Source: Thioglobus_B sp964403565
Lineage (GTDB): Bacteria; Pseudomonadota; Gammaproteobacteria; PS1; Pseudothioglobaceae
DNA length: 11,215 bases
NCBI GenBank assembly: GCA_964403565.1
Contig: CAYOFV010000039.1
Location: 1 to 11,215, forward strand
Direction: 5' to 3'
The translations under genes and the position numbers were made by a program. Below are positions 1 to 6,671 of the stretch, in pieces; position 1 is the first letter of the stretch; each line of letters starts with the position of its first letter. Below the pieces are notes generated by a model. The model saw only the letters and a program-made list of their open reading frames with translations. It did not search any database and was not told the origin of the DNA.

Positions 1-5
1 TGCGC

Positions 6-34
6 ATTATACACAAAACTATATTAGAAGTCAA
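6..34 (-). promoter_or_regulatory. Strong sigma70-type promoter reading off the left edge
   Basis: On the minus strand a -35 box TTGACT (positions 34-29) and a perfect -10 box TATAAT (11-6) are separated by exactly 17 nt. The -10 is followed by GCGC, a GC-rich discriminator. In gammaproteobacteria that combination is typical of promoters for stable RNA or ribosomal genes under ppGpp/DksA control. The transcript would start at about position 1 or just outside, so the target gene is not visible. The boxes are seen directly; stringent control is inference. Confidence 0.6.
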
Positions 35-49
35 TAATATTCTAATATA
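20..49. repeat. 10-bp perfect inverted repeat over the -35 box
   Basis: Arms at 20-29 and 40-49 are perfect reverse complements (TATATTAGAA / TTCTAATATA) with a 10-nt centre. The -35 box of the left-facing promoter (29-34) sits at the inner edge of one arm and in the centre, so the repeat could be an operator. Read on the plus strand, the same hairpin is followed by five T (50-54), so it could instead be a weak AT-rich terminator for a plus-strand gene to the left. The sequence alone does not decide. Confidence 0.4.
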
Positions 50-93
50 TTTTTACAAAAAGGCTATTTTTATGGAGATTTTGATAAAAATTA

Positions 94-121
94 CAAAAAA
101 AAATCGGCGCATAAGCGCCGA
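94..121 (-). terminator. Rho-independent terminator of the secreted repeat protein gene
   Basis: A 7-bp GC-rich perfect stem TCGGCGC/GCGCCGA (104-110 and 115-121) encloses a 4-nt loop. On the minus strand it is followed by nine T (103-95). It lies 26 nt beyond the stop codon of the minus-strand gene at 148-708. This is a textbook intrinsic terminator and ends that transcript before the left-edge promoter. Confidence 0.9.
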
Positions 122-147
122 CTTCTTTAATAAATTAAACTAATAAT

Positions 148-708
148 TTATTTTGCTGGTACTGAGTATTGATCTCTTGAATCAATTGTACCTGCGCCCT
201 TGCCATCTGCATAGCCTTTAGCGTATGCATCAGCTTGACCTTTAGCATAACCATCTGCTTGACCTTTAGCAAAAGCATCCATAGTACCAGAAGCATCACC
301 TTTAGCAGTACCAGAAGCTTGACCATCTGCAGTAGCTGAAGATATGTTTTTAGTTTTGTTTTTATTGTTGTAATGGAAGCCCCAATCTGAATCATTGTCA
401 AAATCATTATTATTAGAGAAAGGACCCATATTTGAACCTGAGTTAAAAGGACCCCAATTGTTAGAGCCTCTCATAGGACCAAAGTTATTACCACCAGTAA
501 ACGGACCCCAGTTGTTACCACCTGAGAAAGGACCCATATTTGAGCCACCGTCGAAAGGACCCCAGTTAGTTAGACCATTACCATAGCCGTAACCATCGTT
601 ACCACCACCATAGTATGGGTTATAACCACTATTGTTGCCCCAGAATGCTGTGGCTGATGTTGTTGCTACTACTGTAGCAAGCGCTACTACTTTTGTTACA
701 TTTTTCAT
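148..708 (-). CDS. Secreted Gly/Asn-rich repeat protein, sulfur-globule-protein-like
   Basis: A 186-residue protein with an N-terminal signal peptide (about residues 1-21, cleavage probably after SATA and before FWGN), so it is exported. Residues 24-47 are Gly/Tyr/Asn-rich. Residues 48-101 are six 9-residue repeats built on N-(W/M/F)-G-P-(F/M). An acidic/amidic linker follows, then residues 127-173 form a tandem of 4-residue units such as ADGY, AKGQ and AKGY. There is no cysteine and no enzymatic motif. Low-complexity, Gly/Asn/aromatic-rich secreted proteins of this kind form the envelope of periplasmic sulfur globules in sulfur oxidisers, so I infer a structural role of that type. The resemblance is compositional, not proven homology; another extracellular matrix or surface protein is possible. 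The start has a good ribosome binding site (GGGGAG, about 5 nt before ATG). The gene is a single unit with its own terminator and a candidate promoter. Confidence 0.75.
   Translation of the reverse strand: MKNVTKVVALATVVATTSATAFWGNNSGYNPYYGGGNDGYGYGNGLTNWGPFDGGSNMGPFSGGNNWGPFTGGNNFGPMRGSNNWGPFNSGSNMGPFSNNNDFDNDSDWGFHYNNKNKTKNISSATADGQASGTAKGDASGTMDAFAKGQADGYAKGQADAYAKGYADGKGAGTIDSRDQYSVPAK
190..330 (-). repeat. Tandem 12-nt units coding for A-x-G-x tetrapeptides
   Basis: This stretch encodes residues 127-173 of the secreted protein as about eleven four-residue units (ADGQ, ASGT, AKGD, ASGT, MDAF, AKGQ, ADGY, AKGQ, ADAY, AKGY, ADGK). The nucleotide copies have diverged but keep a 12-nt period. 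Length variation by slippage or recombination would be expected between strains. Confidence 0.8.
406..567 (-). repeat. Six tandem 27-nt units coding for 9-residue NWGPF-type repeats
   Basis: Residues 48-101 of the secreted protein read as six consecutive nonamers: NWGPFDGGS, NMGPFSGGN, NWGPFTGGN, NFGPMRGSN, NWGPFNSGS, NMGPFSNNN. Trp and Met/Phe alternate at position 2 of the unit (W, M, W, F, W, M), which suggests the array grew by duplication of an 18-residue double unit. Confidence 0.85.
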
Positions 709-776
709 TTATTCTCCCCAAGGGTTATTATTTATATATATATATTCAAGCTGATATTAATACCGACTTGATATGC

Positions 777-804
777 ATAATACACAAGTTTTTATATAGA
801 GCAA
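777..804 (-). promoter_or_regulatory. Candidate promoter of the secreted repeat protein gene
   Basis: On the minus strand the -10 box TATTAT (782-777) lies inside TTGTGTATTATGC. The same sequence, with one substitution, surrounds the -10 of the strong left-edge promoter. The upstream -35 is weak (TTGCTC at 804-799, 16 nt spacing). A start near 770 would leave a leader of about 60 nt containing a TA repeat (about 733-745) and ending in a good ribosome binding site. It lies just past the icd stop. Confidence 0.35.
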
Positions 805-825
805 GTCTATTAGTAGAGTGTAATA

Positions 826-3054
826 CTATAATATAGATTCAATGATTGAATTTAATGTATTGCTTGGACGCATAATACTGTTTAACAGCTCTGAACTAGG
901 CTTATAGTAACCGTACAAATCTATTGCCCCACCCTGCTCATTATTTAACTCATCAATAATAACATTCTCATTAGCAGACATAGATTGCGCTATTGATTTA
1001 AATTGTGCTTGCAATTCGCTATCTTGCTCTTGTTGAGCTAAAGCTTCTGCCCAATACATTGCAAGATAAAAATGACTACCACGATTATCTAACTCGCCTA
1101 CTTTGCGTGATGGTGATTTGTTATTATCTAAAAACTTAGTAGTAGCTGCATCTAAAGTTGTTGCAAGAATTTGTGCTTTAGGCATATCAAATGTAGTGGC
1201 TAGATGCTCTAATGAAACAGCTAATGCTAAAAACTCACCAAGAGAATCCCAACGTAGGTGATTTTCAGATAACAATTGCTGTACGTGTTTTGGCGCTGAA
1301 CCACCCGCACCAGTTTCAAATAAACCGCCGCCATTCATCAGTGGCACAATAGAAAGCATCTTTGCAGAAGTGCCTAGCTCTAAGATTGGGAATAAGTCAG
1401 TTAAATAATCTCTAAGTACATTACCAGTAACTGAGATAACATCCTTACCCTGTTTAATTTGTTCTAGTGTAAATTTAGTTGCCATGCGCACCGACATAAT
1501 CTTAATATCAAGACCATCTGTATCATAATCCGGTAAATACCTATTAACTTTATTAATAATTTGCCTATCATGCGCACGTTTATCATCTAGCCAAAAAACA
1601 GCTGTAGCTCCTGTAGCTCGTGCACGATTCACTGCCAACTTAACCCAGTCTTGAATTGGGGCATCTTTTGCCTGACACATGCGAAAGATATCACCCTGCT
1701 CTACACTCTGTTCAAGCAATATATCTCCATCTTTGGAAACAACTTTAACAACTCCAGAAGCTGACATTTGAAAGGTTTTGTCATGAGAGCCGTATTCTTC
1801 TGCTTTTTGCGCCATCAAGCCTACATTTGATACAGATCCCATTGTGCTAGGATTAAACGCACCATGTTCTTTACAAAAATCAATTGTCTCTTGAAAAACT
1901 CCAGCATAAGATCTGTCTGGAATTACTGCCATAGTATCTTGTTGCTTGCCATCTTTATTCCACATCTGCCCTGATGTGCGAATCATAGCTGGCATTGATG
2001 CATCAATAATTACATCACTTGGTACATTTAAATTAGTAATACCTTTATCAGAATCAACCATAGCAACATCAGGCTGCTTAGCAAATACATTTTCAATATC
2101 AGCTTTAATTTCTGTTTTTTTGCTTAAGTCTAGTGTTTCGATTTTACTCAAAACATCTCCAAAACCATTATTTGCATTTACACCAAGATCTGCAAAGATG
2201 TCTTTATGTTTTTTAAACACATCTGCAAAAAATACACTAACAGCCTGACCAAAAATAATAGGATCTGAAACTTTCATCATCGTGGCTTTCATATGCACAG
2301 AGAATAAAATATCTTTCTCTTTTGCTTCAGCAATGGCCTTTGTTAAAAAACTATTTAGCGATGCTTGAGACATAACTGCTGCATCAATAATTTCACCTGC
2401 TTGCAGATAATCTGGAGCTCTTAATTGTTTAGCCGAACCATCGGAGCCTTTAAATTCAATACTAAACTGAGTTTCATTATCAATAGTTGTTGATTTTTCA
2501 GAACCATAAAAGTCGCCTTCACTCATACTTGATACAACTGTTTTAGAATCAGCTGACCAAGCACCCATAGAGTGCGGGTTTTTCTTTGCATAATTTTTAA
2601 CCGATTTAGGTGCGCGCCTGTCAGAATTACCTTCACGTAATACTGGATTTACCGCACTTCCCAATACTTTTGCAAAAGTTGCTTTGTTTTTCTCATCTTC
2701 ATCGGTCTGTGGATTAGAAGGATAACTAGGAATATCGTAACCTTGAGTCTGTAATTCGGAAATAACCGCCTCTAGTTGTGGAATTGATGCGCTTATATTA
2801 GGCAATTTAATAATATTAGCCTCTGGTGTTTTTGCAATTTTACCAAGCTCTGCCAAGGCGTCACCTATTGTTTGATCTTCTGTTAATTTTTCAGGAAAAT
2901 TTGCAATTACACGACCCGCTAAAGAAATATCACGAGTTTCAACTTCTACATTAGCAGCTTTGGTAAACGCTTTTACTATTGGCAGAAATGAATAAGTTGC
3001 CAATGCTGGCGCTTCATCGGTCAAAGTATAGATAATCTTAGGTTTTTGTGACAT
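826..3054 (-). CDS. icd: NADP-dependent isocitrate dehydrogenase, monomeric type
   Basis: Converts isocitrate and NADP+ to 2-oxoglutarate, CO2 and NADPH in the cytoplasm, feeding glutamate synthesis and reducing power. At 742 residues it matches the monomeric IDH family (about 740), which is unrelated in length to the roughly 415-residue dimeric enzyme. Substrate- and metal-site residues as I recall them for the Azotobacter vinelandii enzyme are all present with an offset of one: Ser133, Asn136, Arg140, Lys256, Asp351, Tyr421 and Arg548. NADP-site candidates His590, Arg601 and Arg650 are also present. The block from Ala67 to Leu94 is the usual conserved N-terminal segment. ATG at 3054 is preceded by AGGA at a normal distance. 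The gene follows rimI with a real spacing of about 91 nt once the artificial gap is removed. No convincing terminator follows it, so some read-through into the secreted-protein gene is possible. Confidence 0.97.
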   Translation of the reverse strand: MSQKPKIIYTLTDEAPALATYSFLPIVKAFTKAANVEVETRDISLAGRVIANFPEKLTEDQTIGDALAELGKIAKTPEANIIKLPNISASIPQLEAVISELQTQGYDIPSYPSNPQTDEDEKNKATFAKVLGSAVNPVLREGNSDRRAPKSVKNYAKKNPHSMGAWSADSKTVVSSMSEGDFYGSEKSTTIDNETQFSIEFKGSDGSAKQLRAPDYLQAGEIIDAAVMSQASLNSFLTKAIAEAKEKDILFSVHMKATMMKVSDPIIFGQAVSVFFADVFKKHKDIFADLGVNANNGFGDVLSKIETLDLSKKTEIKADIENVFAKQPDVAMVDSDKGITNLNVPSDVIIDASMPAMIRTSGQMWNKDGKQQDTMAVIPDRSYAGVFQETIDFCKEHGAFNPSTMGSVSNVGLMAQKAEEYGSHDKTFQMSASGVVKVVSKDGDILLEQSVEQGDIFRMCQAKDAPIQDWVKLAVNRARATGATAVFWLDDKRAHDRQIINKVNRYLPDYDTDGLDIKIMSVRMATKFTLEQIKQGKDVISVTGNVLRDYLTDLFPILELGTSAKMLSIVPLMNGGGLFETGAGGSAPKHVQQLLSENHLRWDSLGEFLALAVSLEHLATTFDMPKAQILATTLDAATTKFLDNNKSPSRKVGELDNRGSHFYLAMYWAEALAQQEQDSELQAQFKSIAQSMSANENVIIDELNNEQGGAIDLYGYYKPSSELLNSIMRPSNTLNSIIESIL

Positions 3055-3111
3055 TGTGCTTCCTATGTAGATAGTTAATTGCTTTAATTAACAAGTGTTT
3101 AGATAAATTCT

Positions 3112-3141
3112 ATAGTAATAAATTTACTAATTTTTTAACAA
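3112..3141 (-). promoter_or_regulatory. Weak candidate promoter for icd
   Basis: TTGTTA (3141-3136) and TACTAT (3117-3112) are spaced by 18 nt on the minus strand, each matching four of six consensus bases. The site sits in the roughly 91-nt true intergenic space between rimI and icd, which is larger than the other junctions here and so may hold a promoter. The stretch is very AT-rich, so chance matches are likely. Confidence 0.25.
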
Positions 3142-3321
3142 ATAGCTACGTTATTTTTAAACGCAANNNNNNNNNNNNNNNNNNNNNNNNNNNNNNNNNN
3201 NNNNNNNNNNNNNNNNNNNNNNNNNNNNNNNNNNNNNNNNNNNNNNNNNNNNNNNNNNNNNNNNNNATAGTAATAAATTTACTAATTTTTTAACAAATAG
3301 CTACGTTATTTTTAAACGCAA
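3112..3321. other. Artificial scaffold gap: 100 N between identical 55-nt copies
   Basis: Positions 3112-3166 and 3267-3321 are identical over 55 nt and flank exactly 100 N (3167-3266). Both copies contain the last seven codons and stop of rimI, which makes sense only if they are the same locus read twice. An overlap of 55 nt is what two adjoining contigs from a k=55 graph assembly share at their ends. The true sequence is probably one copy without Ns, shortening the window by 155 nt. Confidence 0.9.
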
Positions 3322-3786
3322 TATTTTAGCATTTTCATGATTAGAATAGTATTTTTTCCTAGTGTTGATGTACTCAAAACCAAGTTTTTGATAAAAATCT
3401 AATGCCTGAATATTACTTTCACGCACCTCTATAAAAATAGAATTAACTTTAAGTTTTTTTAATTTATTTTCAACATATTTAAACAACTTATACCCAAGAC
3501 CTTGTTGTTGATATTGGTTATCTATACAAATATTTAAAATATCTGCACTATCTACAGCTATAGAAACTAATGAATAGCCTATTATTTCTTTATCAATTAA
3601 TATCGCCTGTTTAATAACATTGCTATTGTTAATACTAGATATAAATTTAGACCTATTCCATGGATGTGAAAATATAGATTCTTCTATGGCTAAAATATTA
3701 CCAATGTCTTTAGTTACAATGGATTTATAAGAAATATTGATAGGCTTTATTATCAGTTTCGTTTTGATAGAAATAACCCAGCTCAT
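3301..3786 (-). CDS. rimI: Ribosomal-protein-S18-alanine N-acetyltransferase (GNAT family)
   Basis: Acetylates the N-terminal alanine of ribosomal protein S18 using acetyl-CoA. From the ATG at 3786 the protein has 161 residues. The acetyl-CoA-binding loop QQQGLG is at 93-98. The E-V-R-x-S-N block with the catalytic Glu (120) and the Tyr of DFYQKLGF (132) match the key RimI residues, and the tail with R-x-x-Y-Y and A-K-I-L is RimI-like. The start is uncertain. TTG at 3789 or ATG at 3786 gives about 18 residues beyond the usual N-terminus and overlaps the end of ilvA by about 60 nt with no clear ribosome binding site. The conserved fold begins near ISYKSIVTKD, where only non-standard start codons are available. 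The 3' end is duplicated by the artificial gap. Confidence 0.9.
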   Translation of the reverse strand: MSWVISIKTKLIIKPINISYKSIVTKDIGNILAIEESIFSHPWNRSKFISSINNSNVIKQAILIDKEIIGYSLVSIAVDSADILNICIDNQYQQQGLGYKLFKYVENKLKKLKVNSIFIEVRESNIQALDFYQKLGFEYINTRKKYYSNHENAKILRLKIT

Positions 3787-5218
3787 CAAAACTGCGCTCT
3801 AGATCTGTTGCATCATCAGCCTGCAAGCCAATTAATACTCTACCAAAATCAGCACCATGGTTTCGATAATGGAATAACGATATATTCCAATTACTTCCAA
3901 TCTTAATTAAGAATTTTAACAATGCGCCAGGACGCTCTGGAAACTCAAAACGATATAACAATTCATTATCGCAATCTGCTCTACCACCAACCATATAGCG
4001 AATATGGGTTTTGGCTATTGAGTTATCACTCATATCAAGCACATCAAATGATTCGGATAATTTTGCTAATAGCTGCTTTTTTTCTTCTATACCCCCACTT
4101 AAAGCAACACCAACAAAGATTCTTGCTTCTGAGTTAGAGCCATATCGATAATTAAATTCAGTGATTGAATAGTTGTCTAGAGTCTTACAAAAACTTAAGA
4201 AACTACCTGGTTTCTCTGGAATTGTTACTGCAAAAATAGCTTCATTATGCTCACCAAGATCTGCACGTTCAGCAATATATCTTAGGCGATCAAAATTAAC
4301 ATTAGCGCCAGAGACTACTGCTACCAAATTTTCGCCACTAATATTGTTGTTTTCTATGTATTTTTTCACGCCAGCTGTTGCCAACGCACCAGCAGGTTCA
4401 GAAATTGAGCGCACATCTTCATACACATCTTTTATTGCTGCACAAATCTCATCGTTCGATACTAATACCACTTCATCAACCACTTCTTTAGCAATAGGAT
4501 AAGTTACCTCACCAATTTGCTTAACCGCAACTCCATCGGCAAAACGACCAACTTCTGGCAATACTGTACGCTTACCATCTCTTAATGCTTGATAAAGAGT
4601 TGGTGAATCTTCAGGCTCGACACCTATTACTTTAATCTCTGGTTTGTAGTGTTTAATATAAGTTGCCATACCAGCAATAAGACCGCCGCCGCCCACAGGA
4701 ATAAAAACTTTATCTATGTTTTTATTTTGCTCAAGTATTTCTTTAGCAATAGTTGCCTGTCCTGCCATAACCTCTATGTCATCATAGGGGTGAATAAAAA
4801 CCAGGTTTTGTTCTTGTTCCAATTGTTTAGCATACTGGTATGCATCATCATACACATCCCCATGTAATACTACCTTTGCACCTAGCTGTTCAACCGCATT
4901 AACTTTAATTTTAGGGGTGGAAACCGGCATTACAATAATTGCATCGATTCCCATTTTTTGGGCGGATAATGCAACACCTTGAGCATGATTTCCAGCACTT
5001 GATGCAACAACACCTTTGGCTAGTTGGTCGCTATCTAAGTTTGATATTTTTTGATAGGCGCCACGCAATTTAAAAGCATGAATAGCAAGCTCATCTTCTC
5101 TTTTAAGATAGATATTATTACCAGTGCGTTCACTAAGTTGATGTGCTAACTCTAGTTGAGTAACACTAGCAACATCATAGACATTGGTATTATCGGCAAG
5201 CTCAACAATGCTTTGCAT
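3725..5218 (-). CDS. ilvA: Threonine ammonia-lyase, biosynthetic
   Basis: Deaminates threonine to 2-oxobutanoate, the first committed step of isoleucine synthesis, with pyridoxal phosphate. The protein has 497 residues, close to the 514 of E. coli IlvA. The PLP lysine is Lys50 in HAFKLRGAY. SSAGNHAQG (73-81), the phosphate-binding GGGG (176-179) and SGAN (303-306) complete the cofactor site. Two ACT-like regulatory domains follow (about 327-400 and 420-490), which marks the isoleucine-inhibited biosynthetic form and not the short catabolic one. An in-frame ATG at 5242 also exists, but the ATG at 5218 has a strong AAGGAG 4 nt upstream and fits the family N-terminus. The start overlaps the end of the cbbY-like gene by 17 nt, and the 3' end overlaps rimI, so the three are probably co-transcribed and coupled. 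Confidence 0.97.
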   Translation of the reverse strand: MQSIVELADNTNVYDVASVTQLELAHQLSERTGNNIYLKREDELAIHAFKLRGAYQKISNLDSDQLAKGVVASSAGNHAQGVALSAQKMGIDAIIVMPVSTPKIKVNAVEQLGAKVVLHGDVYDDAYQYAKQLEQEQNLVFIHPYDDIEVMAGQATIAKEILEQNKNIDKVFIPVGGGGLIAGMATYIKHYKPEIKVIGVEPEDSPTLYQALRDGKRTVLPEVGRFADGVAVKQIGEVTYPIAKEVVDEVVLVSNDEICAAIKDVYEDVRSISEPAGALATAGVKKYIENNNISGENLVAVVSGANVNFDRLRYIAERADLGEHNEAIFAVTIPEKPGSFLSFCKTLDNYSITEFNYRYGSNSEARIFVGVALSGGIEEKKQLLAKLSESFDVLDMSDNSIAKTHIRYMVGGRADCDNELLYRFEFPERPGALLKFLIKIGSNWNISLFHYRNHGADFGRVLIGLQADDATDLERSFDELGYFYQNETDNKAYQYFL

Positions 5219-6118
5219 GTAGCTCCTTAAGATAATTAACACTTACATAAGTATGATCAGTAGCATCACCCTTAATCATTTCAAACGGTTTGTTTGGTTC
5301 GCCAAGATTATTTAGCACAACCATTGCTCCATCAAACTCATGGGTTTTAGTGTACTCATTTATAGTAATAAGTGTTTTAAGGTTTGCATCAGTTGCAGAT
5401 ACTATACCATTATGAGAATCTTCAAACGCAATTGCATTTTTTGGATCAAGATTCATCTTGTCTAATACGTAGTGATAAATATCTCCTGCTGGCTTAAGAT
5501 TTGGTACAACATCTCCAGCTCCAATTACTTCAAACCAATCCATAGCTTCTTCGCCTAAAGTATTTTTTATAAGAGCGTCTACATTTGCAGGTGTTGTAGT
5601 GGTTGCAATTGCAAGNNNNNNNNNNNNNNNNNNNNNNNNNNNNNNNNNNNNNNNNNNNNNNNNNNNNNNNNNNNNNNNNNNNNNNNNNNNNNNNNNNNNN
5701 NNNNNNNNNNNNNNNTATTTTTTATAAGAGCGTCTACATTTGCAGGTGTTGTAGTGGTTGCAATTGCAAGTCGTAATCCTGCTTCTCTAGCTTCATTAAA
5801 TAGTCTTTCAACGCCAGGACGTAATGGCACTCTACCTTCGTCCATCAAGCGCACATAAATACTGGTTTTAAGCTTATGAATAGATGCAACAAAATTATCT
5901 AAATCATCATGTGAAAAGCTTTGATTGTATTTGCTTAAATAATATTTAATTCTAAGTTGTCCACCAGTTACATCTAACAATTCATGATAAAGCTCATTAG
6001 ACCACTCCCAATCAAGCCCCAACTCTTTAAATGCCATATTAAATGCAACTAAATGACCATCACGCTCAGTATTTGCCAAAGTACCATCAACATCAAAAAT
6101 TAAAGCTTCTAAAGACAT
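5202..6118 (-). CDS. cbbY: CbbY-family HAD phosphatase, split only by an artificial gap
   Basis: As written, the reading frame is broken by 100 N flanked by identical 55-nt copies. Removing one copy and the Ns (155 nt) joins both halves in one frame and gives a 253-residue protein, the usual CbbY size. HAD motif I is FDVDGT, with Asp9 as nucleophile and Asp11 as general acid. Motif II threonine is in the TTTT run (121-124), motif III lysine is Lys157 in NLKPAGDIY, and motif IV is E181-D182. The helical cap is at about 16-85 and begins with a CbbY-like N-T-E-R-D-G-H segment. In Rhodobacter CbbY dephosphorylates xylulose-1,5-bisphosphate, a Rubisco inhibitor; a similar role here is inference, since no cbb gene is in view and other sugar-phosphate substrates are possible. 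ATG at 6118 follows GGAAA. It is the first gene of the run into ilvA and rimI and diverges from dksA. Confidence 0.9.
5561..5770. other. Artificial scaffold gap inside the cbbY-like gene
   Basis: Positions 5561-5615 and 5716-5770 are identical over 55 nt on either side of exactly 100 N (5616-5715). Collapsing them (minus 155 nt, which is 2 modulo 3) brings the two halves of the phosphatase gene into the same frame. It also gives the expected junction between IATTTTPANVDALIKN and TLGEEAMDWF. The same 55-nt length as at the other gap points to an assembler overlap. Confidence 0.93.
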
Positions 6119-6145
6119 AATTTTTCCAAAAATAACAAAAATAAA

Positions 6146-6174
6146 TTGCTATTTTAAGATAGTTTAGGTAAAAA
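6146..6174 (+). promoter_or_regulatory. Weak candidate promoter for dksA in the divergent spacer
   Basis: The 85-nt divergent spacer between cbbY and dksA is extremely AT-rich. TTGCTA (6146-6151) and TAAAAA (6169-6174) are spaced by 17 nt, each with four of six consensus matches. Promoters in both directions must lie here, but nothing stands out clearly. No ribosome binding site is seen before the dksA ATG. Confidence 0.25.
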
Positions 6175-6203
6175 GATATTTTTTTTAAATTTTAATACTT
6201 GCT

Positions 6204-6614
6204 ATGTCAGAGTTAAACCTTCAAGATATTCCAGACTACAAACCTACTAAAGACGAAGAGTTTATGTCTGCAGGACAATTGGAACACTTCAAAAATAAAT
6301 TAATGGCTTGGAGAGATCAGCTTGTACGCGAGGCAGAGTCAACTATCCACCATATTCAAGAAGACTCAACTCAAGTAGCTGATATTAACGATAGAGCAAC
6401 TCTTGAAGAGGAATTTGCACTAGAACTTAGAACTCGTGATCGCGAAAGAAAGCTTATCAGCAAGATTGATAAAACTCTACATATAATTGAACTTGGTGAT
6501 TACGGCTACTGTAAAACTTGTGGTGCTGAAATTGCTCTACAACGTTTAGAAGCACGTCCTACTGCTGATGAGTGTATTGATTGTAAAACAGTAGCAGAAA
6601 AACGCGAAGTATAA
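6204..6614 (+). CDS. dksA: RNA polymerase-binding transcription factor DksA
   Basis: Binds the RNA polymerase secondary channel and, with ppGpp, represses stable-RNA promoters and activates amino acid synthesis promoters. At 136 residues it is slightly shorter than E. coli DksA (151). The coiled coil spans about 25-95 with the tip motif DINDRA, in which Asp60, Asp63 and Ala65 correspond to E. coli Asp71, Asp74 and Ala76. The four-cysteine zinc finger is C103-x2-C106 and C124-x2-C127, so this is the canonical zinc-binding form. The ATG at 6204 has only A/T-rich sequence and no Shine-Dalgarno before it. It is the only clear plus-strand gene in the window, divergent from cbbY and convergent with thiL. 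The strong GC-discriminator promoter at the left edge would be a plausible target of such a factor (inference). Confidence 0.97.
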   Translation: MSELNLQDIPDYKPTKDEEFMSAGQLEHFKNKLMAWRDQLVREAESTIHHIQEDSTQVADINDRATLEEEFALELRTRDRERKLISKIDKTLHIIELGDYGYCKTCGAEIALQRLEARPTADECIDCKTVAEKREV

Positions 6615-6671
6615 TTTTTTCTACGTTTTTTTGTCTTTTGCTGCGTCAGACCCTATAAATTTTTCAAAACT

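Noticed and set aside
190..567. CRISPR array
   Set aside because: The repeats are contiguous, degenerate and in frame within a protein, with no unique spacers.
395..586. Pro/Leu-rich plus-strand reading frame opposite the repeat protein
   Set aside because: It is the reverse reading of the 27-nt repeats of the minus-strand gene, with no start signal of its own.
733..745. TA dinucleotide run before the secreted-protein gene as a phase-variable tract
   Set aside because: It is short and sits in an AT-rich leader; nothing shows that its length would alter expression.
796..810. Hairpin just after icd as an icd terminator
   Set aside because: The stem has only five AT-rich base pairs and is followed by A, not T, on the minus strand.
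1946..2248. Plus-strand reading frames opposite icd, ilvA, thiL, nfuA and panC
   Set aside because: They lie fully within strongly supported minus-strand genes, show no family resemblance and lack ribosome binding sites.
3112..3321. 55-nt direct repeats as attachment sites or a mobile element footprint
   Set aside because: The copies contain the same gene end and flank exactly 100 N; the same 55-nt length recurs at the second gap. An assembly overlap explains both.
5202..6118. cbbY as a frameshifted pseudogene or two separate genes
   Set aside because: Collapsing the duplicated flank and Ns restores one frame of normal length with all motifs.
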